Below, piece by piece: positions 17,158 to 25,176 of a DNA stretch of 64,000 bases. The stretch is from NCBI RefSeq assembly GCF_014268745.2, contig NZ_JABWRB020000001.1, positions 2,666,001-2,730,000 on the forward strand. Direction: 5' to 3'. The stretch comes from Pseudomonas zanjanensis (GTDB lineage Bacteria > Pseudomonadota > Gammaproteobacteria > Pseudomonadales > Pseudomonadaceae). The first letter of the stretch is position 1; the number at the start of each line of letters is the position of its first letter. The position numbers and the translations under genes are program-made. The notes under the pieces were generated by a model. That model had not been told where the DNA came from. It saw nothing but the letters and a program-made list of their open reading frames with translations, and ran no database searches.

Positions 17158-19167
17158 ATGCCCCGCTCCACCGACAGCAACACCACCCTTTCCCTCAGTG
17201 CCAGCTCGCTGTCGGCGCTGTACCCTGAGGCACTGTCCGGCGAAGAACGCCTCAATGCCTTGGGCTCGCATATCCTCACCGGCATCAACGACGGCGCCTC
17301 GCTGGACCTCACCACGGCCGTCGCCAGCCATGTCACCACGACGCTGCACAAGGACGCCTTGCTGCGCCCCCTGGATTGGCTGGTCGCCGAAATCCGCCAA
17401 CTTCCCGCCGATGCCACCGCCGAGCGCTATCAACTTTTGCTCCGGCCATGGCTTTGGTGGCTGAGCCTGGCCAGCAACAACCGAGTGTTCCAGAACCTCG
17501 CCACGTCGGACATCGTCACGACGATTTTCAAGGCCCACGGCTTCACCGATTTCCAACTCAAGCTCACCGGTAGCTACACCCCTCGCGAATACTGCGTGCA
17601 GTACGGCGAAACCGACCTGGTCTTCGTCTCACGCCTGATGGAGGAAGACGGGATCTTCTGGTTCTTCAGCCATGAAGACGGCAAGCACACGCTGGTTCTG
17701 GCCGACAGCAACGACGCCTTCGCGCCCATCCCCAATGGGCCGACGGTGAACTATCTCGGGCAAAAAATGGGCGAGCGGGAACTGCACGGCATCCGTTCGG
17801 GGCAGGTGTGCCTGCAAGCGGTGGCCGGGGTGTACCAGGCCACCGATTATGAGTTCACCACGCCGACCACCTCGCTCTTCAGCCAGGCCGAAGCCATGGC
17901 CGGGCCGAGTTCGATGTATGAGCATCCGGGCGGCTACACCGCCAAGGCCCAGGGCGATGCGCTGACCAAACAGCGGGTGGACGGGCTGCGCAGCCAGGAG
18001 AAACGTTTCGTTGGCGAAAGCGATTGCCGCTGGCTGGTGCCGGGGTATTGGTTCACCCTCGCCGGCCATGAAGACACGACGTTGAATATCGATTGGGTGG
18101 TGACGTCGGTCAGCCATGAAGCCAGCCACGACAGCTATCGCAACCGCTTCGAAGCGATCCCCAAGGCCACGGTTTATCGACCGGCCCGCATCACGCCAAA
18201 ACCGCGCATGCACACCCAGACGGCCGTGGTGGTGGGCAAGGCCGGCGAAGAAATCTGGACCGATGAATACGGCCGGATCAAGTTGCAGTTCCCCTGGGAC
18301 CGCACCGGCAAGAACGACGAGACCTCCTCCTGCTGGGTGCGTGTGGTCTTGCCCTGGAGCGGCAAGGGCTTCGGCATGCAGTTCGTGCCGCGCATCGGCC
18401 AGGAAGTCATCGTGACCTTCATCGACGGCGACCCGGATCGGCCCCTGGTCACCGGTTGCGTGTACAACGGCGACAATGCCCTGCCCTATGCCCTGCCGGC
18501 GAACCAGACCCAATCCGGGATCAAGACCAACTCGTCCAAGGGCGGCGGCGGTTTCAACGAGCTGCGCTTCGAAGACAAGAAGGACGCCGAAGAGGTGTTT
18601 CTCCAGGCTCAGAAAGACTTCAAGATCAACGTGCTCAACGACACCACTGCCACCGTCGGCCACGACGAGACCCTCACGGTGCAGAACGCCCGCACCCGCA
18701 CGGTGAAGGACGGCGACGAAACCGTCACCCTGGAGAAGGGCAAGCGCAGCGTGACCATCCAGACCGGCAGCGACAGCCTCGACGTGAAGGACACCCGCAC
18801 CGTCACCGTGGGCTCGGACCAGACCCACAGCACCGGTGGCAACTACGACCAGAAGGTCACCGGCAACTACAGCCTGACCGTGGACGGCAACCTGACCATC
18901 AAGGTCAGCGGCACCCTGACCTTGCAAAGCGGCGGCAGCTTCGCCATCAAGAGCGGCGCGGACCTGGCGGCCCAGGCCAGCACCTCCATCAGCCAGAAAG
19001 CCGGCACGGCCCTGAGCAACCAGGCCGGGACATCCTTGGAGAACAAGGCTGGCACCACCCTCACCAACGACGCCGGCATCAGCCTGGTGAACAAGGCGGC
19101 CGCCGAACAGACCGTGGACGGCGGCGGCATGCTGACCATCAAGGGTGGCCTGGTGAAGGTCAACTGA
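17158..19167 (+). CDS. vgrG: Type VI secretion spike protein VgrG (TssI)
   Basis: 669 aa from the ATG at 17158 (a TTG codon directly upstream is also in frame). It has the VgrG layout: a gp27-like hub (visible as TGSYTPREYCVQYGETDLVF and EEDGIFWFF), the gp5 OB-fold (GRIKLQFPWDRTGKNDE and SCWVRVVLPWSGKGFG), then a beta-helix spike built from short repeats such as NKAGTTLTNDAG. VgrG trimers tip the Hcp tube and carry effectors or PAAR proteins. No enzymatic extension follows the spike, so this is not an evolved VgrG; effectors must bind non-covalently. The first ~95 residues before the gp27 region are less typical. Confidence 0.95.
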   Translation: MPRSTDSNTTLSLSASSLSALYPEALSGEERLNALGSHILTGINDGASLDLTTAVASHVTTTLHKDALLRPLDWLVAEIRQLPADATAERYQLLLRPWLWWLSLASNNRVFQNLATSDIVTTIFKAHGFTDFQLKLTGSYTPREYCVQYGETDLVFVSRLMEEDGIFWFFSHEDGKHTLVLADSNDAFAPIPNGPTVNYLGQKMGERELHGIRSGQVCLQAVAGVYQATDYEFTTPTTSLFSQAEAMAGPSSMYEHPGGYTAKAQGDALTKQRVDGLRSQEKRFVGESDCRWLVPGYWFTLAGHEDTTLNIDWVVTSVSHEASHDSYRNRFEAIPKATVYRPARITPKPRMHTQTAVVVGKAGEEIWTDEYGRIKLQFPWDRTGKNDETSSCWVRVVLPWSGKGFGMQFVPRIGQEVIVTFIDGDPDRPLVTGCVYNGDNALPYALPANQTQSGIKTNSSKGGGGFNELRFEDKKDAEEVFLQAQKDFKINVLNDTTATVGHDETLTVQNARTRTVKDGDETVTLEKGKRSVTIQTGSDSLDVKDTRTVTVGSDQTHSTGGNYDQKVTGNYSLTVDGNLTIKVSGTLTLQSGGSFAIKSGADLAAQASTSISQKAGTALSNQAGTSLENKAGTTLTNDAGISLVNKAAAEQTVDGGGMLTIKGGLVKVN

Positions 19168-19180
19168 TGGGAACGCAACG

Positions 19181-19717
19181 ATGACCACGAAAAGACTGGA
19201 CCTGGAACGTGGCGACAGCCGGCTGGACGGGCAACTGGTCGATGGCCGGCTCGACGGCCCGCTGCAGATCGAAGAAGCCCAACGTCCGCAAGCGAAGCTC
19301 AACTACAGCCAAGGTGAACTGCAAGGCACCAGCACCTTGTATCACCCGAATGGCAAGGTCTCGGCGGTCTTGCCGTTCGTAAAGGGAAAGTTGCAAGGCG
19401 TGGCGAGCTTTTACGCAGCCGAAGGCGGCTTGCAACGCCAGGCCACGTATCGCCGCGGGTTGTTGCACGGTGAGGCGAACAACTACTTCCCCGACGGGCA
19501 ACTGGCTGAAGCGCAGGTCTATCGCGACGGCGTGCGCGATGGCCGCTATCGCCGCCTGCACCCCAACGGCAATCTGGCGGTCGAAGCCCGCTACCTCAAC
19601 GGCCAACTGCTGGAACCGGCCCAGGCCTACGCCGACGACGGCCGGCCCCTGGACGCCGAGGGCAAACCCATCTCCCGGCTGCGCTGGTGGTTCAAGCGCT
19701 GGAACGACCCCGCATAA
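19181..19717 (+). CDS. MORN-repeat protein downstream of vgrG
   Basis: 178 aa, 13 bp after vgrG. At least four repeats of a ~22-residue pattern of the MORN/YwqK type are visible: YHPNGKVSAVLPFVKGKLQG, YRRGLLHGEANNYFPDGQL, and YRDGVRDGRYRRLHPNGNL among them. There is no signal peptide. Such proteins are annotated as YwqK-family antitoxin-like, and MORN-type proteins are recurrent neighbours of vgrG genes in proteobacteria. It might be an adaptor or chaperone for cargo loading, or an immunity-like protein; the sequence does not decide. The C-terminal tail RLRWWFKRW is strongly basic and aromatic. Confidence 0.75.
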   Translation: MTTKRLDLERGDSRLDGQLVDGRLDGPLQIEEAQRPQAKLNYSQGELQGTSTLYHPNGKVSAVLPFVKGKLQGVASFYAAEGGLQRQATYRRGLLHGEANNYFPDGQLAEAQVYRDGVRDGRYRRLHPNGNLAVEARYLNGQLLEPAQAYADDGRPLDAEGKPISRLRWWFKRWNDPA

Positions 19718-19723
19718 GCCTGC

Positions 19724-19982
19724 TGTGGGAGCGAGCTTGCTCGCGATGGCGCCAGCCCAGACAACGCTGCCCCCGTGGCGAGGGAGCTTGCTCCCGCTCG
19801 GCTGCGCAGCAGTCGTAAACCAACCAATGCGGTGCTGTAGACAGACTGAGGGCCCGCTTCGCAGGCCAGCGGGAGCAAGCTCCCTCGCCACAGGGAATTG
19901 GGTTGGCTTGGAGTGCAAGCGTTAGGGCTGAGCGGCCTGTGGTGAATGGGCGATCGCCATCGCGAGCAAGCTCGCTCCCACA
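19724..19982. repeat. Nested REP palindromes downstream of the T6SS locus
   Basis: Two inverted pairs are nested. The outer pair, 19724-19750 and 19956-19982, is a perfect 27-bp inverted repeat of the common Pseudomonas REP core (TGTGGGAGCGAGCTTGCTCG). The inner pair at 19775-19893 has the ends GTGGCGAGGGAGCTTGCTCC and its reverse complement. The transcript could fold into a long branched hairpin and might end or stabilise the vgrG-MORN message. No protein-coding signal is seen; open frames across it are made by the repeats. Confidence 0.85.
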
Positions 19983-19995
19983 AGGGTCCTGTGGT

Positions 19996-20095
19996 GAATG
20001 CAAAGCTCATGAACACATCCAGACCCTTTGGCCCTGAGCTGAATGCAACATTCATGAACACTACAGATCCCCTGTGCGAGCCTGCTCGCGATGGT
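19996..20095. repeat. 45-bp imperfect direct repeat plus truncated REP core
   Basis: GAATGCAA at 19996-20003 and TCATGAACAC at 20007-20016 recur with the same spacing at 20041-20048 and 20052-20061, a period of 45 bp. A REP core missing three bases (CTGTGCGAGCCTGCTCGCG) follows at about 20072-20090. Very similar text (REP core, then GGTGGGTCAGTTTGC) is found in the repeats at the right end of the window. The remainder of the gap up to 20323 shows no gene; it must contain the promoter of the next gene. Confidence 0.6.
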
Positions 20096-20323
20096 GGCGG
20101 GTCAGTTTGCATCCATAGCGCCTGTGCCGCCCTCACCCCGGCACACTGGATGCCCATACCTTTTGCTGGGGTCAATCACGCTAAAGCGCCTGCGCAACAT
20201 ACCCACGTATGGTATCGAGCGCGGTTCGACGGGATGCAGACTCGTTCTCCAGCGACACCCCTTTCTCATGCCGAGAGAGGCGGTGCTCGCCCAAGCCTTG
20301 ACCCAAGCCATCGGAGAACGACC

Positions 20324-21277
20324 ATGACCACGCATTTGAACGCCCCTGCCGCCCAGGATGGAATGCATCCGGATCCAACCATGAGCTTGCACGTGACCTC
20401 GTACGAGGAGTTGGTCCCTTCGCGCTACGCCCTGAAGATTGGCGAGATCGACGTGCTGGTGGTCAGCGATGGGGTACTGCCGCTGCCGACCTCGACGATG
20501 TCCACCAATGCCGATCCAGCCGCCCGCGCGGCCTGGTTCAAGGAAATGTTCCTGGGCCCGGACGCCTTCGATTGGGCGTTGAACGTGCTGGTGGTGCGCA
20601 GCGGCGAGCAGACTATCCTCGTCGATGCCGGGCTCGGCGGCCAATTCCCCGGCTTCCCGCGCGCCGGGCAGTTTCCCAAGCGCCTGGCCGCCGCCGGTAT
20701 CGACCTGGGGTCGGTGACCGACGTGGTGATTACCCACATGCACATGGACCACATTGGCGGGCTGCTGGTCGATGAGGTGAAGAGCCGGCTGCGTCCAGAC
20801 CTGCGGATCCACGTGGCCGCGACCGAGGTGGCGTTCTGGGCCGAGCCGGATTTCACCCTCACCTCCATGCCCTCACCGGTGCCGGACGTACTGCGCGCCA
20901 CCGCCGCGCAATTCATGAACGACTACCACGACAAACTGCGCACCTTCGAGGAAACCTACGAGGTCGCCCCGGGCGTGGTGGTCAAGCGCACCGGCGGCCA
21001 TACCCCAGGGCACAGTGTGGTCCACGTAACGTCCGGCGAGGAGCGCTTGACGTTCGCGGGCGATGCCTTGTTCCCGGTGGCCTTCGACCACCCCGACTGG
21101 CAAAACGGTTTTGAACATGACCCTGAAGAATCGGTCCGTGTTCGGGTCCGCCTCATGCAAGAAGCGGCGGCATCCGGCGAGCTGCTGGTCGCTACTCACC
21201 TGCCGTTCCCCTCCGTTGGCCGGGTGGCGGTCAACGGTGACGCCTTTCGCTGGATAGCGGCCTTCTGGGACTACTGA
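20324..21277 (+). CDS. Metallo-beta-lactamase-fold hydrolase
   Basis: 317 aa from the ATG at 20324, preceded by GGAG; the frame is open upstream but only through REP DNA, so the longer form is rejected. The metal motif HMHMDH (His138, His140, Asp142, His143) is complete, followed by a GGHTPGHS metal histidine (about residue 226), the AGDALFP bridging Asp, and the final His in ATHLPFP. Length and layout resemble the methyl-parathion-hydrolase/lactonase-like branch of the superfamily. No signal peptide is seen. The substrate is unknown. It is a single gene between a repeat-rich gap and a convergent aminotransferase gene, with no clear link to either large cluster. Confidence 0.85.
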   Translation: MTTHLNAPAAQDGMHPDPTMSLHVTSYEELVPSRYALKIGEIDVLVVSDGVLPLPTSTMSTNADPAARAAWFKEMFLGPDAFDWALNVLVVRSGEQTILVDAGLGGQFPGFPRAGQFPKRLAAAGIDLGSVTDVVITHMHMDHIGGLLVDEVKSRLRPDLRIHVAATEVAFWAEPDFTLTSMPSPVPDVLRATAAQFMNDYHDKLRTFEETYEVAPGVVVKRTGGHTPGHSVVHVTSGEERLTFAGDALFPVAFDHPDWQNGFEHDPEESVRVRVRLMQEAAASGELLVATHLPFPSVGRVAVNGDAFRWIAAFWDY

Positions 21278-21331
21278 GTACACGTCGGGGCGGGCCGGCG
21301 CCCAAGCAGGACGCTGGCCCGAACCGGAGGA

Positions 21332-22753
21332 TCAGCCGGCGGGACGCTCGTTGATCGTGCTCGCAGCCTGGAACAGGATTTGCGCCACAAAATCGATTTC
21401 CTGCTCGGTGATGATCAACGGCGGCAGCAAGCGCACGGTCGCGCCGTGACGGCCGCCCAGCTCGACGATCAATCCGTGCTTCAGGCACGCCTGCTGGAAA
21501 GCCTTGGCCCGGGCCGTGTCCACCGGCGGATGACCCTGTACGTCTGGAGTACCTTGCGGGTCGACGATTTCCATGCCGAGCATCAGGCCGCGCCCACGCA
21601 CATCGCCGATCCAGGCGAACTCACTTTGCAGTGCCTGCAAGTGTTTTTGCAGGTGAGCGCCCATCGTTTCAGCGTGCTGGACCAAGCCTTGATCACGAAT
21701 GAAACGCAAGGTCGCGGTACCCGCCGCCATTGCCAACTGATTGCCACGGAACGTGCCCGCGTGAGCACCCGGCTGCCAGACGTCCAGCGACTCGTGGTAA
21801 ACCATCACCGACAGCGGCAGCCCGCCACCGATGGCTTTGGACAGGGTGATGACATCCGGCGTGATCCCCGATTGCTCGAAGCCGAACATCCGCCCGCTGC
21901 GGGCAATGCCGCACTGGATCTCGTCGACGATCAGCGGAATGCCGTGGGCCTGGGTCAACCGACGCAGTTCCTGCAGCCAGCGATCCGGCGCGGCGATCAC
22001 CCCGCCCTCGCCCTGGATCGGTTCCAGGATCATCGCCGCGGGTGCGGTCACCCCACTCTCCGGGTCGTTGAGCAAGTGCTCGAGGTAGCGAACGTTCAAC
22101 GTGACCGCTTGATCGCCGGCCACCCCGAACGGGCAACGATAATCATGAGGGAACGGCAGGCGCTGTACCCCGGGCATCAACGCACCGAGGGCATTCTTGG
22201 GCGACAGGTTGCCGCTGATGGCCAGCGTGCCCAGGGTCATCCCGTGATAAGCCCCTTCGAACGCCAGGACGGAATGCCGCCCCGTGGCGGTACGGGTCAA
22301 CTTGAGCGCGGCCTCGACCGCATCGGCCCCACTCGGGCCGCAGAACTGAATGCGTGCGTGGCGAGCGAACTCGCTGGGCAGGCAAGCGAAAATCTCTTGG
22401 ACGAATGCGTCCTTCACCGGTGTCATGAGGTCCAGGGTATGCATCGGCACACCGGCCGCCATGACCTGGGTGATGGCTTCGACGATCACCGGATGGTTGT
22501 GCCCCAGCGCCAGGGTCCCGGCACCGGCCAGGCAATCGACGAACACTTGCCCCCGGCTGTCCTGCACATAAATGCCATGGGCCCTTTCAAGCACCAGGGG
22601 AATGCGTCGCGGGTAACTGCGAGCGTTGGATTCCTGCTGTTGCTGACGCTCCAGCAGCGGCGTCGAATCAAGGCAGTAGGGACTCGACAGACCGGTGTGC
22701 AACAGGCGTAGCTGTTGCGCGCCACCTGCTGTGACATTCGAAAAAGCACTCAT
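21332..22753 (-). CDS. Diaminobutyrate-2-oxoglutarate aminotransferase
   Basis: 473 aa class III, PLP-dependent aminotransferase. The start is ATG at 22753 (MSAFSNVTAGG); an in-frame ATG 12 bp upstream carries the GGAGGAAATC ribosome-binding site inside it and is less likely. Family marks are CGPSGADAVEAALKLTRTAT, EPIQGEGGV, IVDEIQCGIARSG, and the PLP lysine in TLSKAIGGGLPLS. The sequence closely resembles PvdH/Dat/EctB enzymes that make L-2,4-diaminobutyrate from aspartate semialdehyde and glutamate. Two A domains in this locus carry Dab-type codes, so the enzyme very likely feeds the NRPS. It lies downstream of the TonB receptor gene in the same direction, 108 bp away and across a strong hairpin. 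Confidence 0.9.
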   Translation of the reverse strand: MSAFSNVTAGGAQQLRLLHTGLSSPYCLDSTPLLERQQQQESNARSYPRRIPLVLERAHGIYVQDSRGQVFVDCLAGAGTLALGHNHPVIVEAITQVMAAGVPMHTLDLMTPVKDAFVQEIFACLPSEFARHARIQFCGPSGADAVEAALKLTRTATGRHSVLAFEGAYHGMTLGTLAISGNLSPKNALGALMPGVQRLPFPHDYRCPFGVAGDQAVTLNVRYLEHLLNDPESGVTAPAAMILEPIQGEGGVIAAPDRWLQELRRLTQAHGIPLIVDEIQCGIARSGRMFGFEQSGITPDVITLSKAIGGGLPLSVMVYHESLDVWQPGAHAGTFRGNQLAMAAGTATLRFIRDQGLVQHAETMGAHLQKHLQALQSEFAWIGDVRGRGLMLGMEIVDPQGTPDVQGHPPVDTARAKAFQQACLKHGLIVELGGRHGATVRLLPPLIITEQEIDFVAQILFQAASTINERPAG

Positions 22754-22828
22754 GATTTCCTCCATGGAGGCTGGGTTTGGAAGGGAACGAACAGCCTGGA
22801 AACAAACATCCGGAACGTTGCAGGACAG

Positions 22829-22855
22829 GCGCGGGGAGATTGCCTCCCCGCGCCC
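22829..22855 (-). terminator. Strong GC hairpin between receptor and aminotransferase genes
   Basis: An 11-bp perfect stem, GGCGCGGGGAG (22829-22839) with CTCCCCGCGCC (22845-22855), closes a 5-nt loop, just after the receptor stop codon. There is no U-tract on either strand, so it is not a standard intrinsic terminator. It may partly end receptor transcription, stabilise the 3' end, or reduce aminotransferase expression relative to the receptor. Confidence 0.5.
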
Positions 22856-22861
22856 ATGGGT

Positions 22862-24928
22862 TTACATGTCGTAGCGCAGGACCATACCCACCGTGCGCGG
22901 TGCGCCAACATCGATGATGTCGTCGCTGCGGTTGTTGGTGACGTATTCCTTGTCGAAGGCGTTCTTCACGTAGGCGGAGACCGCGACGTTCTTGGTGACT
23001 TTGTACTCGGTGTTGAAGTTCACCAGCACATAGTTGTCGCTGCGGCGCTCGCCGGTGACCTTGCCGCTGGCATCGAATTCATATTCCGACGGTGCGGTGC
23101 TCTGGTAGACAACATCCGTACCGAATATCAGACGGTCGTCGAAGCGATAGACGCCGCCCACCGAGACCTTGTATTTGGGCGACGAGAGGAACGATTCGCC
23201 GCTCATGTCCTGACCCCTGCCGGTAACAAAATCTTTGTACTTTCCGTCGGTGACAGCGCCACTTGCAGTTAGCGTTACCTGCTCGGAAACGTCCTTTTCA
23301 ACAGACACTTCCAGACCCTTGATGTCACTGCGACCAGCGTTGAAGACCTCAATGAATCGACTACCGGTCTGTCTCACACTGACCTGCTGGTCTTTCCAGT
23401 CGGTGTAGTACAGGTTGGCCCGGGTGCGTAAAGTCTTGTCGAAGAATGAACCGCGGTACGACAGCTCGTAGTTGGTGGTGTATTCCGGGTCGTAAGCCTG
23501 GTGACCGCTACCCGCACGGACATTAACGCCTCCACCACGATAGCCTTTCTGCACCATGAAGCCGAGGTATTGATCCGTGGCCAGCTCATAATCGATACCA
23601 AGTTTCGGCAGCACGGCATCAAATGACTTTTTGACTTGTTCTGAGGTGGAGAAAGTATCTTGTTCGATGTCGGTGTCGTTCGTCTCGTGGTCGTAACGCA
23701 GGCCAGTGATCAATGTCCATCGCGGGGCGAATGTCCAGTTGATTTCGCCGAACAGAGCCTTGTTTTCAATCGTGGTATTGCCTTTGACGGTACCATTGTC
23801 AACGGGGTCGGTAGCCAACAACCGGTCGAGGAAATCGTTGGTGCTGTGGCCGTAGTAGGCACCGACGAAACTCTTCACCGTGTCCGAGGCGTAGTTCAGA
23901 CGCAGTTCCTGACTGAACAAGTCGCCGTCATGCTTGCGCAGAATGACATCATTGCTCAATGCGGTCTGATCAGAATCCAAACGATTGCTGTAATCCGTAT
24001 GGGTATTGGCGGTCATGCTCGTCAACGACCAGGCATCGTTCAGACGATAATCCACCTTGGCGCTGAGGGTGTCCTGCTTGAGGTTGTCGAAAGCCTCGGT
24101 GTTGGACGAGATGTCGTAATAGCTCGGCTTGCCATCGGCGCCACGCATCGTCGAGCGGTCACCCTGGCGATGTTCGTTATGGGCATAAGTCAGCAAGACG
24201 TCAGTGTCGTCATTGGGCAGGATCAGCAATTTGCCGCGCACGTTGCTGGTGCGACGCGGGTTGGCGTCTTCATTGAGCGCGGTGTTGCGGATGTAGCCGT
24301 CACCTTCGCCATAGTCCACGGCGATACGCCCGGCGATCTTGTCATCGACGATAGCCCCGCCACCGGCCACGGCCGCACCGTGCTCGCCATAGTTGCCCAC
24401 GTTGGTCTGCGCCGAGAAGCTCGGTTCGAAGGTTGGGTTCTTGGTGCGGATCACCACCGCGCCAGCCAGGGAGTTACGGCCTTGGGTGGTGGATTGCGGG
24501 CCTAGGAAAACCTCGACCTGCTCAGCATCCCACAGCGGGACCGGGCTTAAGGTCAGCGCGCGGTTCGGTTGCACCGCGCCGTCGACATACACCGACACCG
24601 CACCGTTGAGGGTCGCCGGGCCCTGGTCGTCGAAACCGGACACCGGCACGCCACGGATACCCCAGTTCTCGTTGCCGGCCTGGCTATAGACGCCGGGCGT
24701 ACGGGCAAACACATCCACCAGGTCCTTGTCGCCGTGCTCACGCAGGTTCTTGTCGGTGACGACCACGACGCTGGACTGGGTCTTCTCAAGGGTACGGTCG
24801 ATCTTTTCACCGGTTACGGTGATGGGAGCGATCTCCATCTTGGCGGCTTCTTCCGCCGCCCAAGCGCCGTTGCTCAGACCAATGGCCGACCCTACAGCCA
24901 ACGCAATTGTGTTCTTTTTGAAATTCAC
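22862..24928 (-). CDS. TonB-dependent outer-membrane siderophore receptor
   Basis: 688 aa. A signal peptide covers residues 1-24, cut after SNGAWA. A TonB box-like ITVTGEK follows about 11 residues later, then the plug domain (SVVVVTDKNL, DVFARTPGVYSQ, RGVPVSGFDDQG, VEVFLGPQSTTQGRNSLAGAVVI) and a 22-strand-type beta barrel whose last strand ends VGMVLRYDM, with Met rather than the usual Phe. There is no N-terminal signalling domain, so it is not tied to an ECF sigma/anti-sigma pair. The start is GTG at 24928, with GGGGAG upstream. It is divergent from the biosynthetic operon across a 248-bp region with a candidate Fur box, consistent with import of the ferric form of the product. Confidence 0.92.
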   Translation of the reverse strand: MNFKKNTIALAVGSAIGLSNGAWAAEEAAKMEIAPITVTGEKIDRTLEKTQSSVVVVTDKNLREHGDKDLVDVFARTPGVYSQAGNENWGIRGVPVSGFDDQGPATLNGAVSVYVDGAVQPNRALTLSPVPLWDAEQVEVFLGPQSTTQGRNSLAGAVVIRTKNPTFEPSFSAQTNVGNYGEHGAAVAGGGAIVDDKIAGRIAVDYGEGDGYIRNTALNEDANPRRTSNVRGKLLILPNDDTDVLLTYAHNEHRQGDRSTMRGADGKPSYYDISSNTEAFDNLKQDTLSAKVDYRLNDAWSLTSMTANTHTDYSNRLDSDQTALSNDVILRKHDGDLFSQELRLNYASDTVKSFVGAYYGHSTNDFLDRLLATDPVDNGTVKGNTTIENKALFGEINWTFAPRWTLITGLRYDHETNDTDIEQDTFSTSEQVKKSFDAVLPKLGIDYELATDQYLGFMVQKGYRGGGVNVRAGSGHQAYDPEYTTNYELSYRGSFFDKTLRTRANLYYTDWKDQQVSVRQTGSRFIEVFNAGRSDIKGLEVSVEKDVSEQVTLTASGAVTDGKYKDFVTGRGQDMSGESFLSSPKYKVSVGGVYRFDDRLIFGTDVVYQSTAPSEYEFDASGKVTGERRSDNYVLVNFNTEYKVTKNVAVSAYVKNAFDKEYVTNNRSDDIIDVGAPRTVGMVLRYDM

Positions 24929-25031
24929 GCCCCACTCCCCTGCGACAGATATTTTTGGTTTTTTTGAGCTGGCCGAAGGCTGTGTGGCGCCAGCGGAGCG
25001 GAGTCTAATCCAAAAAAAAAATTAAATAAAT

Positions 25032-25065
25032 AGTATTGATAATCCATCTCATTTGTACCTAGTAT
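25032..25065 (+). promoter_or_regulatory. Candidate Fur box overlapping a sigma-70-like promoter
   Basis: AGTATTGATAATCCATCTC at 25032-25050 matches 13 of 19 positions of the Fur consensus GATAATGATAATCATTATC. It overlaps a possible -35 TTGATA (25036-25041), paired at 18 bp with -10 TAGTAT (25060-25065) facing the biosynthetic genes. The site lies between the divergent receptor and NRPS operons, in a locally AT-rich stretch (25010-25080), so one site could control both. No TAAAT-N16-CGT PvdS-type box was found. Confidence 0.55.
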
Positions 25066-25176
25066 GTCGTCTTGTATTGCCTTACATACATTACAGACAA
25101 GTCCTACAACACTGACCGCTGCCCTGCTTTCAAGGTCTTGTGACTGGTCGAAGACGCTATAAGAGGATGCACAAGG

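Noticed and set aside
19627..20175. Open frames across the gap after the MORN gene, including the long upstream extension of the MBL-fold gene
   Set aside because: They are translations of REP palindromes (for example RGSLLPLA). The MBL-fold protein has a good ATG with GGAG at 20324, where the conserved part begins.
21278..21331. Bidirectional terminator between the MBL-fold and aminotransferase genes
   Set aside because: CGGGCC (21291-21296) and GGCCCG (21316-21321) could pair, but the stem is short, the loop long and no T-run is present.
22862..24928. Signalling (FecA-type) receptor
   Set aside because: The TonB box follows the signal peptide by about 11 residues, leaving no room for the ~80-residue signalling domain, and no sigma/anti-sigma genes are nearby.
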